A DNA stretch of 6,407 nucleotides. Origin: Alphaproteobacteria bacterium. GTDB lineage: Bacteria > Pseudomonadota > Alphaproteobacteria > Rhodospirillales > Magnetospirillaceae. Below are positions 1 through 6,407 of this stretch, one piece after another. The notes below the pieces were generated by a model. It ran no database searches, was not told the DNA's origin, and was given only the letters and a program-made list of their open reading frames with translations. The stretch spans positions 1 to 6,407 of the forward strand of contig JADFZP010000199.1 of NCBI GenBank assembly GCA_015232485.1, given 5' to 3'. The position numbers were made by a program, and so were the translations under genes. Positions within the stretch are counted from its first letter, which is position 1, and each line of letters begins with the position of its first letter.

Positions 1-1760
1 GCCACGTCGACCGGATCGATCTGATAGTCCTTCATGTAGCGCTTGGCGTAATCGTTGTAGACGCCCGAGGTCAGGAACAGTTCGAACAGGTCCGGGTCGA
101 TGTGTTGGTCCTTTTTCATGAAGGACATGATCTTGACCGTCTCGGACAGGGTTTTGCCCTTCTTGTAGGGCCGGTCGACGGCGGTCAGGGCTTCGAAGAT
201 GTCGGCGATCGCCATCATGCGGGCGGGCAAGGACATCTGGTCGCGCTTCAGGCGCTTGGGATAGCCGTTGCCGTCCATCTTTTCGTGGTGGCCGCCGGCG
301 ATCTCGGGCACCGCCTTCAGGTGCTTGGGGAAGGGAAGCTGCTTCAGCATGATGATGGTCTGCACGATGTGCTCGTTGATCTTGAAGCGGTCCTCCTCGG
401 TCAGGGTGCCGCGCGCCACGCACAGGTTGTAAAGCTCGCCGCGATTGTACTTGTTGGCCGGCACCTTCATGTCGAAGCCGAATTCGGCGGGGAACTCGTC
501 CTTGCCGTCGCGGAAGATGACGTGCTCGGGCTTGTCGGCCAGCAGATCCTCCCAGGCCGGCAGGGGCTGTGCGGGCTCGCGCTCTTGGCGCAGCTTCTCT
601 TCGTGCGAGACGCCTAAGCGGTCGTCGAGGGTGCGCAGCCAGCGGGTCGCGGCGATCTTCTTCAGGCGCTCGATCTTGTCGGGCGCCATGAACTCGCCGC
701 CGACATTGCATTCGGCGACGAAGGCGTAGTCCTGGTCCAACTCGGCCAGCCGGGCGGCCAGGGCGGCCTGGGCCGCGTCGGAGTCGGCGCCCTGGGCGAT
801 CGATTTCCAGCATTCGATCTCGGCGTCGCGCTTCAGCACCTCGAAGCGCATCCGCACCTCGTGGATGCGGTCGTAGATGGTTTCCAGCTTGGTCGCCTTG
901 TCGACCACGTATTCCGGGGTGGTGACCTTGCCGCAGTCGTGAAGCCACGACGCGATGTGCAATTCCTCCCACTCGTCCTCGGAAAGCTGGAACTGGGCGA
1001 AGCGCGGGTCGTCCGACTGGCAGGCGGCCTGGGCCAGCATCTTGGTCAGTTCGGGCACGCGCTCGCAGTGGCCGCCGGTATAGGGCGACTTGGCGTCGAT
1101 CGCCTTGGCGATCAGCTTGATGAAGCTTTCCAGAAGCCGCTTCTGCGCCTCGATCAGGTTGCGGTTGTCGAGCGCCACCGCCGCCTGCGACGACAACGCC
1201 TCGATCAGCGGCACGATGTCGGGCAAGAAGCCCGCCACCTCGCCCGAGGGGGTGCGGGCGTTGATCAGTTGCAGGACGCCGATCACCTCGTCCTGGTGGT
1301 TCTTGAGCGGCACGGTAAGGAATGATTTCGAGCGGTAGCCGGTGCCCGCGTCGAACTTCCTGGTGCCCGAGAAATCGAACTCGGCCGCGTCGTAGGCGTC
1401 GGCGATGTTGACCAGCTTGCCGGTCAGGGCGACATGGGCCGAGACGTTGTTGTGGTTCTGGCGCCCCTCGTCGTCCTCGAGCCGCACCGGCGGAAACGGG
1501 ATGTCGATCCCGGTGGTGCCGCCCATCGCGATTTTCAGGCTGTCGTTGCGCAGGATGGCGAATTTCAGCGCCTTGCCGTCCAGCAGGTACAACGTCCCAC
1601 CATCGGCGTTGGTCATGTCCTTGGCGTTCAGCAGGATCAGTTCCAGCAACCGCTTATGATTGCGCTCGGCGGACAGCGCGATGCCCATCTCGATGAGCTT
1701 GCGATAGCCCGCATCCGCGCCGGCCCCGCCCACCTTGTCGTTATTCGTCAGCCGCGACAT
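1..1760 (-). CDS. GAF domain plus HD-GYP domain protein, probable cyclic di-GMP phosphodiesterase (C-terminus cut by the window)
   Basis: Reading the minus strand from ATG at 1760 gives 586 codons with no stop, so the end lies outside the window. Residues about 20-200 form a GAF sensor domain, with a family-typical stretch at 128-168 (FDFSGT, TGYRSKSFLTVPLKN, GVLQLIN). A helical link (about 200-222) leads to an HD-GYP domain. The expected metal ligands are present: H231 (TGGHCERV), H274-D275 (HDCGK), H464, H491-H492, and D520 (MAIADIFEALTAVDRPY). The GYP loop is HHEKMDGNGYP at 491-501. The family hydrolyses c-di-GMP to pGpG and/or GMP in the cytoplasm; the GAF ligand cannot be told. D275 and H464 are 189 residues apart, against about 28 in the structurally known Persephonella enzyme PmGH, so a charged segment of about 160 residues is inserted. 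No signal peptide or membrane segment is visible. The start is preceded by GGGGGCAAGGAC, a usable ribosome site. The gene is divergent from ubiD. c-di-GMP activity is inferred from motifs only. Confidence 0.93.
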   Translation of the reverse strand, partial: MSRLTNNDKVGGAGADAGYRKLIEMGIALSAERNHKRLLELILLNAKDMTNADGGTLYLLDGKALKFAILRNDSLKIAMGGTTGIDIPFPPVRLEDDEGRQNHNNVSAHVALTGKLVNIADAYDAAEFDFSGTRKFDAGTGYRSKSFLTVPLKNHQDEVIGVLQLINARTPSGEVAGFLPDIVPLIEALSSQAAVALDNRNLIEAQKRLLESFIKLIAKAIDAKSPYTGGHCERVPELTKMLAQAACQSDDPRFAQFQLSEDEWEELHIASWLHDCGKVTTPEYVVDKATKLETIYDRIHEVRMRFEVLKRDAEIECWKSIAQGADSDAAQAALAARLAELDQDYAFVAECNVGGEFMAPDKIERLKKIAATRWLRTLDDRLGVSHEEKLRQEREPAQPLPAWEDLLADKPEHVIFRDGKDEFPAEFGFDMKVPANKYNRGELYNLCVARGTLTEEDRFKINEHIVQTIIMLKQLPFPKHLKAVPEIAGGHHEKMDGNGYPKRLKRDQMSLPARMMAIADIFEALTAVDRPYKKGKTLSETVKIMSFMKKDQHIDPDLFELFLTSGVYNDYAKRYMKDYQIDPVDV

Positions 1761-1789
1761 GTCCTTGCCCCCGCTCGGTCGTCGAAAGA

Positions 1790-1818
1790 ACAGTACCGCC
1801 AATCGAACGGCAATCCAA
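1790..1818 (-). promoter_or_regulatory. Possible promoter of the GAF/HD-GYP gene
   Basis: On the minus strand TTGGAT (1813-1818) and TACTGT (1790-1795) are separated by exactly 17 bases and lie about 30 bases upstream of the ATG at 1760. Each hexamer matches the sigma-70 consensus at three of six positions, including TTG in the -35 and the TAnnnT pattern in the -10. The match is weak, and promoters in GC-rich alphaproteobacteria are hard to call by eye. The -35 overlaps the left arm of the hairpin at 1816-1841. Confidence 0.25.
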
Positions 1819-1841
1819 GCCACCCGCGGCGCGGGGGCTTG
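1816..1841. repeat. Imperfect inverted repeat/hairpin in the divergent intergenic region
   Basis: CAAGCC (1816-1821), one unpaired A (1822) and CCCGC (1823-1827) pair with GCGGG (1831-1835) and GGCTTG (1836-1841). This makes an 11-bp stem with a single bulged base and a GGC loop. No T-run follows on either side and the genes on both sides point away, so it is not a normal terminator. It could be an operator dyad for a regulator of one or both divergent genes. It could instead be a hairpin in the ubiD leader, ending 32 bases before the ATG at 1874. The pairing is seen directly; the role is inferred. Confidence 0.5.
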
Positions 1842-1873
1842 ACGGGAACCGCCGCTTGGTTCCTGATTGGGGA

Positions 1874-3382
1874 ATGCCATACGACTCGCTTCGCGACTTC
1901 ATCCAACGCCTGGAACAGACCGGCCGACTCGTGCGCGTCACGACGCCGGTCTCGCCCGTGCTGGAGATGACCGAGATCCAAACCCGTCTGCTCGCCGAGG
2001 GCGGGCCGGCGGTTTTGTTCGAGAACGTCACCCGCCCCGATGGCACGAGATACCCGATGCCGGTGCTGGTCAATCTGTTCGGCACGGTCGAGCGGGTGGC
2101 CTGGGGCATGGACCGCGAGCCCTCGCAATTGCGCGAGATCGGCGAGACGCTGGCCTTCCTCAAGCAGCCCGAGCCGCCCGGCGGCTGGCGCGAGGCGCTG
2201 GAGATGCTGCCGCTGTTGAAGACCGTGATGGCGATGAAGCCCAAGACGGTCTCGTCCGCGCCCTGCCAGCAGGTGGTGCTGACCGGCGATGCGATCGATC
2301 TGGCCGCCTTGCCGATCCAGACCTGCTGGCCGGGCGAACCGGCCCCGCTGATCACCTGGCCTTTGGTGGTCACCAAGGGTCCCGGCGACGACAAGCGCGA
2401 CGGCACCAACCTGGGCATCTATCGGATGCAGGTCACCGGCCGCAACACCACCTTGATGCGCTGGCTGACCCACCGCGGCGGCGCCCAGCATTGGCGCCGT
2501 TGGGCTGAGCGCCACACCGAGCCGATGCCCGCCGCCGTGGTGATCGGCGCCGATCCTGGCACCATCCTGGCCGCCGTCACCCCCGTCCCCGACACCTTGT
2601 CGGAATACCAGTTCGCCGGGCTGCTGCGCGGCCGCAAGGTCGAGCTGGTGCGCTGCAAGACGGTGCCGCTGGAGGTGCCGGCCGGCGCCGAGATCGTCTT
2701 GGAGGGCCACGTCTCGCTGACCGAGACCGGCGACGAGGGGCCTTACGGCGACCACACCGGCTATTACAATTCGGTCGAGGCCTTCCCGGTCTTCACGGTG
2801 TCCTGCGTCACCATGCGCCGCGACCCGATCTATCTGTCGACCTTCACCGGCCGGCCGCCCGACGAGCCATCGGTGCTGGGCGAGGCGCTGAACGAGGTGT
2901 TCATCCCCCTTTTGGCCCAGCAATTCCCCGAGATCGTCGACTTCTGGCTGCCCCCCGAGGGCTGCTCGTATCGCATCGCGGTGGTGTCCATCCGCAAGGC
3001 TTACCCTGGACACGCGCGGCGAGTCATGATGGGCGTGTGGTCGTTCCTGCGCCAGTTCATGTACACCAAATTCGTGATCGTGGTTGACGACGACGTGAAC
3101 GCGCGCGACTGGAAGGACGTGATGTGGGCGATCTCGACCCGCATGGACCCGGCGCGCGACATCATGGTGGTCGAGGGCACGCCGATCGATTATCTCGATT
3201 TCGCCTCGCCCGAATCGGGGTTGGGCGGCAAGCTGGGCCTGGACGCCACCACCAAATTGCCGCCCGAGACGCATCGCGAATGGGGTCGCAAGATCGCCAT
3301 GGATCAAGACGTGATCGACGAGGTCAGCCGGAAATGGGCCGATTACGGCCTGCCCGGCGGTGGCCGCCCCATCTGGCGATAG
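1874..3382 (+). CDS. ubiD: UbiD, 4-hydroxy-3-polyprenylbenzoate decarboxylase
   Basis: A complete 502-residue protein, close to the usual UbiD length. It removes CO2 from 3-polyprenyl-4-hydroxybenzoate to give 2-polyprenylphenol in ubiquinone synthesis. It uses prenylated FMN made by UbiX, which is not in this window. The cofactor region reads TNLGIYRMQ (178-186) and MRWLTHRGG (195-203). N179 and E244 (LSEYQFAGLLRG) match the metal ligands of the family. R184, E288 and D293 (EGPYGDHTGYY) match the catalytic Arg-Glu-Asp/Glu set; by alignment from memory D293 corresponds to the proton donor D290 of Escherichia coli UbiD. The C-terminal half is near-canonical: TGRPPDEPSVLGEALNEVF, LPPEGCSYR, MMGVWSFLRQFMYTKF, DYLDFASP. 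It is the first gene of a plus-strand run. ATG 1874 is preferred because the family begins here (MPYDSLRDFI); an in-frame TTG at 1856 would add six residues. Neither start has a strong ribosome site. Other UbiD-family decarboxylases act on different aromatic acids, but similarity to true UbiD is high throughout. Confidence 0.95.
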   Translation: MPYDSLRDFIQRLEQTGRLVRVTTPVSPVLEMTEIQTRLLAEGGPAVLFENVTRPDGTRYPMPVLVNLFGTVERVAWGMDREPSQLREIGETLAFLKQPEPPGGWREALEMLPLLKTVMAMKPKTVSSAPCQQVVLTGDAIDLAALPIQTCWPGEPAPLITWPLVVTKGPGDDKRDGTNLGIYRMQVTGRNTTLMRWLTHRGGAQHWRRWAERHTEPMPAAVVIGADPGTILAAVTPVPDTLSEYQFAGLLRGRKVELVRCKTVPLEVPAGAEIVLEGHVSLTETGDEGPYGDHTGYYNSVEAFPVFTVSCVTMRRDPIYLSTFTGRPPDEPSVLGEALNEVFIPLLAQQFPEIVDFWLPPEGCSYRIAVVSIRKAYPGHARRVMMGVWSFLRQFMYTKFVIVVDDDVNARDWKDVMWAISTRMDPARDIMVVEGTPIDYLDFASPESGLGGKLGLDATTKLPPETHREWGRKIAMDQDVIDEVSRKWADYGLPGGGRPIWR

Positions 3383-3408
3383 GCCGGCCGTTGCAATTCG
3401 GCCCGGCC
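3382..3408 (+). repeat. Hairpin immediately after the ubiD stop codon
   Basis: GGCCGGCCG (3382-3390) pairs with CGGCC (3399-3403) and GGCC (3405-3408), leaving C3404 bulged and an 8-base loop TTGCAATT. The stem is all G-C and begins at the last base of the ubiD stop codon (TAG, 3380-3382). No run of T follows, so a full intrinsic terminator is unlikely. It could mark a 3' processing or partial-termination point between ubiD and pmbA. The pairing is seen directly; the function is inferred. Confidence 0.45.
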
Positions 3409-3425
3409 GACAAATGTCAGATCGA

Positions 3426-3435
3426 AAGGAAGGAG
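3426..3435 (+). promoter_or_regulatory. Strong ribosome binding site for pmbA
   Basis: AAGGAAGGAG ends eight bases before ATG 3444 and is the best Shine-Dalgarno match I noticed in the window. It decides the pmbA start over an in-frame ATG at 3414, which would lie upstream of this site and add ten residues (MSDRKEGAAR) with no family similarity. Confidence 0.8.
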
Positions 3436-3443
3436 CTGCGCGC

Positions 3444-4784
3444 ATGCCCGCCGAACGACTGAACCTGCTCGACGACCTGCTGGCCAAGGCCAAGAGGGCC
3501 GGCGCCGAGTCCGCCGACGCCGTGATGGTGGATTCCGCCTCGCTGTCGGTCGCTTGGCGGATGGGCACCCTGGAGCGGCTGGAACGCGCCGAAAACGCCG
3601 ACATCGGCCTGCGCGTGTTCATCGGCAAGCGCCAAGCCTGCGTGTCGTCCTCCGACCGCTCGCCCTTGGCGCTCGACACGCTGGTCGAGCGCTGTGTCGC
3701 GATGGCCCGCACCGTCCCCGAGGACCCGTTTTGCGGCTTGGCCGAGCCCGGCCAGTTGGCCACCGGCGCGCCGCCCGATCTCGACACCCTCGATCCCTCC
3801 GAGCCGACCGCCGAGACGCTGATCGACCAGGTGCGCCGCGCCGAGGACGCCGCCCGCGCGGTGCCCGGCATCACCAATTCCGAAGGCGCCGAGGCCGGCT
3901 GGGGCCGCTCGCATGTGGCGGTGGCCGCCACCAACGGCTTCCATCACGCGTGGTCGGGCAGCAGTTCGTCGATCTCGGTGGCCGTGCTGGCCGGCGAGGG
4001 CACCGCGATGGAGCGCGACACCGATTCCAGCAGCGTGGTGTGGCGCGAGGATCTGCGCGCTCCCGAAGACATCGGCCACGCCGCCGCCCACCGCGCCGTC
4101 GCCCGCCTGAATTCGCGCAAGCTGCGCACCTGCAAGGTGCCGGTGGTGTTCGACCCGCGCAACGCCACCGGGCTGGTCGGCACGCTGTCGGGCGCCATCA
4201 ACGGCGCGGCCATCGCGCGCGGCACCAGCTTTTTGAAGGACCGCATGGACAAGCGGGTGCTGCCGGCCGGCGTCCACATGATCGACGACCCGCACCGCCG
4301 CCGCGGCCTGCGCTCGAAGTCCCGCGACGCCGAGGGCTTGGCCAACCGCCGCCGCATGGTGATCGAGGACGGCATCCTGACCACCTGGTTCCTCGATCTG
4401 CGCTCGGCGCGGCAATTGGGGCTGGAGAGCACCGGCCACGCCTCGCGCGGCACCGCCTCGCCGCCCTCGCCGTCGCCGACCAATCTTTACATCGAGAAGG
4501 GCCACGTCACGCCGGGCGAGATGATCTCGGACATCCGCCAGGGGCTTTACGTCACCGAATTGATCGGCTTCGGCGTCAACACGGTGACCGGCGACTACAG
4601 CCGCGGCGCCGCCGGCTTCTGGATCGAGGACGGCGAGATCGCCTATCCGGTCAGCGAAATCACCATCGCCGGCCATATGAGCGAGATGTTCTTGAATCTC
4701 ACCCCGGCCAACGACCTGGTGTTCCGCTACGGCTTCGACAGCCCGACGCTGCGCATCGACGGCATGACGGTGGCGGGGCGCTAG
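3444..4784 (+). CDS. pmbA: PmbA/TldE, non-metal subunit of the TldD/TldE peptidase
   Basis: A complete 446-residue protein, close to the 450 of Escherichia coli PmbA. With TldD, this family forms a cytoplasmic protease known for trimming the microcin B17 leader and degrading the antitoxin CcdA; most hosts have no known native substrate. The N-terminal TldD/PmbA domain covers about residues 20-85 (AESADAVMVD, LERLERAENADIGLRVFIGKRQA). A middle domain runs to about 215. The C-terminal domain (about 225-446) carries VVFDPRNATGLVGTLSGAINGAA (mid-domain), SARQLGLESTGHASRG, and TGDYSRGAAGFWIEDGEIAYPVSEITIAG. There is no HEXXH zinc motif, which fits TldE and excludes TldD. No tldD is in the window, so the partner must be encoded elsewhere if present. 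The gene follows ubiD by 61 bases, including a hairpin, and precedes pgi by only 5 bases. The start is set by the strong ribosome site at 3426-3435. Confidence 0.95.
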   Translation: MPAERLNLLDDLLAKAKRAGAESADAVMVDSASLSVAWRMGTLERLERAENADIGLRVFIGKRQACVSSSDRSPLALDTLVERCVAMARTVPEDPFCGLAEPGQLATGAPPDLDTLDPSEPTAETLIDQVRRAEDAARAVPGITNSEGAEAGWGRSHVAVAATNGFHHAWSGSSSSISVAVLAGEGTAMERDTDSSSVVWREDLRAPEDIGHAAAHRAVARLNSRKLRTCKVPVVFDPRNATGLVGTLSGAINGAAIARGTSFLKDRMDKRVLPAGVHMIDDPHRRRGLRSKSRDAEGLANRRRMVIEDGILTTWFLDLRSARQLGLESTGHASRGTASPPSPSPTNLYIEKGHVTPGEMISDIRQGLYVTELIGFGVNTVTGDYSRGAAGFWIEDGEIAYPVSEITIAGHMSEMFLNLTPANDLVFRYGFDSPTLRIDGMTVAGR

Positions 4785-4789
4785 GCCAG

Positions 4790-6407
4790 ATGATCGACAA
4801 AGCCTCAACCTGGGCCAAGCTCGAGGACCATCGGGCCGCCACCGCCGACATGCACATGCGCGAGTTGTTCGCCGGCGACGCCGACCGCTTCGCGCGGCTG
4901 TCGCTGCGGCTGGACGACTTCCTGCTCGACCTCTCGAAGAACCGCGTCACCGACCGCACCATCGAACTGCTGTGCGACCTGGCCCGCGAGGCCGGTGTCG
5001 AGGCGTGGCGCGACCGCATGTTCGCGGGCGAGCGGATCAACGGCACCGAGAACCGCGCCGTCCTGCATGTCGCCCTGCGCAACCGATCGAAGCGGCCGAT
5101 CATGGTCGACGGCGCCGACGTCATGCCGGCGGTCGATGCGGTGCTGGCCAAGATGCGCGCCTTCACCGAGGCGGTTCACCGGGGGCGCTGGCGCGGCTAT
5201 AGCGGCAAGCCGGTCGCCAGCGTGGTCAATCTGGGCATCGGCGGCTCCGACCTCGGCCCGGCGATGGTCGCCGAGGCGCTGCGGCCCTATCGCAAGCCGG
5301 GGATCGACGTCCACTTCGTCTCGAATGTCGACGGCAGCCACATCGCCGAGGCGCTGAAGCGCTGCGATCCCGAGACCACCCTGTTCATCGTCGCCTCGAA
5401 GACCTTCACCACCCAAGAGACCCTGACCAACGCCCGCACCGCCCGCGACTGGCTGGTCAAGGCGTTGGGCGAGGCCGCCGTGGCGCGCCACTTCGTCGCC
5501 CTGTCGACCAACGAGGCCGCCGTGCGCGCCTTCGGCATCGACCCGGCCAACATGTTCGAATTCTGGGACTGGGTGGGCGGCCGCTATTCGCTGTGGTCGG
5601 CGATCGGCCTGTCGATCGCCCTGGCGGTCGGCATGGACCATTTCGAGGCGCTGCTGGACGGCGCCCACGACATGGACGAGCATTTCCGCACCGCGCCGCT
5701 CGAATCCAACATGCCGGCGATGATGGCGCTGATCGGCGTGTGGAACCACGATTTCCTGGGCGCCCCGGCCCTGGCGGTGCTGCCCTACGACCAGTATCTG
5801 GCGCGCTTCCCGGCCTATCTGCAACAGGCCGACATGGAATCGAACGGCAAGAGCGTGACCCGCGACGGCCAGCCGGTCGCCTGCGCCACCGGGCCGATCG
5901 TGTTCGGCGAGCCGGGCACCAACGGCCAGCACGCCTTCTATCAATTGATCCACCAGGGCACCCGGTTGATCGCTTGCGACTTCATCGCCGCCGCCGAGAG
6001 CCACAATCCGCTGGGCGAGCACCACGCCATCCTGCTGTCGAACGTGCTGGCCCAGGCCGAGGCCTTGATGCGCGGCAAGACGCCCGAGGAGGCGCGCGCC
6101 GAACTGGCCGCCTCCGGAATGAGCGGCGAGGCGCTGGACGCCGCCGTGCCGCATCGGGTGTTTCCCGGCAACCGGCCGTCCAACACCATCCTTTACCGCC
6201 GCCTCGACCCGCGCACCCTGGGCCGGCTGATCGCCCTGTACGAACACAAGATCTTCGTCCAGGGCATCGTCTGGGACGTCAATTCCTATGACCAGTGGGG
6301 CGTCGAGCTGGGCAAGCAACTGGCCAAGGCGATCCTGCCCGAACTGGCCGGCGGGCCGCTTGGCGAGCACGACTCGTCCACCGCCGGGCTGATCGCCTAT
6401 TTGCGCG
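4790..6407 (+). CDS. pgi: Glucose-6-phosphate isomerase (last few codons outside the window)
   Basis: This gene interconverts glucose-6-phosphate and fructose-6-phosphate in glycolysis, gluconeogenesis and feeding of the Entner-Doudoroff and pentose routes. 539 codons are visible with no stop. The Escherichia coli enzyme has 549 residues and ends a few residues after the matching SSTxGLI segment, so only the extreme C-terminus is missing. Sugar-phosphate binding segments include NLGIGGSDLGP (147-157) and SKTFTTQET (203-211). Both family signatures are present: DWVGGRYSLWSAIG (260-273) and GIVWDVNSYDQWGVELGK (492-509). E350 (QADMESNGK), H381 (NGQHAFYQ) and K509 correspond to the catalytic Glu355, His386 and Lys514 of the E. 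coli enzyme, each shifted by five. The bacterial long-form fold is kept throughout. ATG 4790 lies five bases after the pmbA stop; only weak G-rich ribosome sequence (around 4775-4778) precedes it, which suggests coupling to pmbA translation. Confidence 0.97.
   Translation, partial: MIDKASTWAKLEDHRAATADMHMRELFAGDADRFARLSLRLDDFLLDLSKNRVTDRTIELLCDLAREAGVEAWRDRMFAGERINGTENRAVLHVALRNRSKRPIMVDGADVMPAVDAVLAKMRAFTEAVHRGRWRGYSGKPVASVVNLGIGGSDLGPAMVAEALRPYRKPGIDVHFVSNVDGSHIAEALKRCDPETTLFIVASKTFTTQETLTNARTARDWLVKALGEAAVARHFVALSTNEAAVRAFGIDPANMFEFWDWVGGRYSLWSAIGLSIALAVGMDHFEALLDGAHDMDEHFRTAPLESNMPAMMALIGVWNHDFLGAPALAVLPYDQYLARFPAYLQQADMESNGKSVTRDGQPVACATGPIVFGEPGTNGQHAFYQLIHQGTRLIACDFIAAAESHNPLGEHHAILLSNVLAQAEALMRGKTPEEARAELAASGMSGEALDAAVPHRVFPGNRPSNTILYRRLDPRTLGRLIALYEHKIFVQGIVWDVNSYDQWGVELGKQLAKAILPELAGGPLGEHDSSTAGLIAYLR

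Noticed and set aside
102..617. Plus-strand open frame of 171 codons, and similar ones at 861-1325 and 1434-1970.
   Set aside because: They lie opposite the GAF/HD-GYP gene, whose minus-strand reading has all family motifs; these are its antisense shadows.
1816..1841. Intrinsic terminator at the intergenic hairpin.
   Set aside because: There is no T-run on either strand, and the flanking genes diverge, so nothing needs to be terminated here.
1839..1867. Possible ubiD promoter: TTGACG at 1839-1844 with CCTGAT 17 bases downstream at 1862-1867.
   Set aside because: The -35 is good but the -10 lacks the TA start and matches only three of six bases; transcription would begin at about the start codon. 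Kept only as a remark on the dyad region.
1748..3934. Very long open frame (about 728 codons) on the minus strand, opposite ubiD and the start of pmbA.
   Set aside because: It is the shadow of GC-rich codon usage on the coding strand. The peptide is low-complexity, rich in His, Arg, Gly and Ala, matches no family I know, and overlaps two clearly recognisable genes.
3417..4808. Open frame of about 463 codons antisense to pmbA.
   Set aside because: Same composition artefact (Ala/Gly/His/Arg/Val-rich, no motifs); the plus-strand pmbA reading is unambiguous.
4805..6370. Open frame of about 521 codons antisense to pgi.
   Set aside because: The sense strand encodes a full set of glucose-6-phosphate isomerase motifs; the antisense peptide is compositionally biased and has no recognisable domain.

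Overview
The window is GC-rich, densely packed chromosomal DNA, with third codon positions almost always G or C. It looks like an alphaproteobacterium, most likely Rhodospirillales (Magnetospirillum/Rhodospirillum-like). I infer this from the protein sequences, the codon usage and the presence of ubiquinone synthesis (UbiD); it is not a database result. There are four protein genes, two of them cut by the window edges. I see no RNA genes, mobile elements, CRISPR arrays or integration scars.

Layout: bases 1-1760 (minus strand) hold most of a signalling protein with an N-terminal GAF sensor domain and a C-terminal HD-GYP phosphodiesterase domain. Its C-terminal end lies beyond base 1. A divergent intergenic region of about 113 bp (1761-1873) carries a strong imperfect dyad/hairpin. 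On the plus strand follow three co-directional genes: ubiD (4-hydroxy-3-polyprenylbenzoate decarboxylase), pmbA/tldE (the non-metal subunit of the TldD/TldE peptidase) and pgi (glucose-6-phosphate isomerase, cut a few codons before its end). The ubiD-pmbA gap is 61 bp and contains a second hairpin. The pmbA-pgi gap is only 5 bp, so these two are probably co-transcribed and perhaps translationally coupled.

The three plus-strand genes have unrelated jobs: quinone synthesis, peptide processing and central sugar metabolism. Together they look like a housekeeping run rather than a pathway. The HD-GYP protein would hydrolyse cyclic di-GMP in response to whatever its GAF domain senses. All four genes are intact where visible and keep their family catalytic residues. 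I found no convincing new multi-gene system. The points most worth a second look are the insertion of about 160 residues inside the HD-GYP metal-binding core and the two intergenic hairpins.
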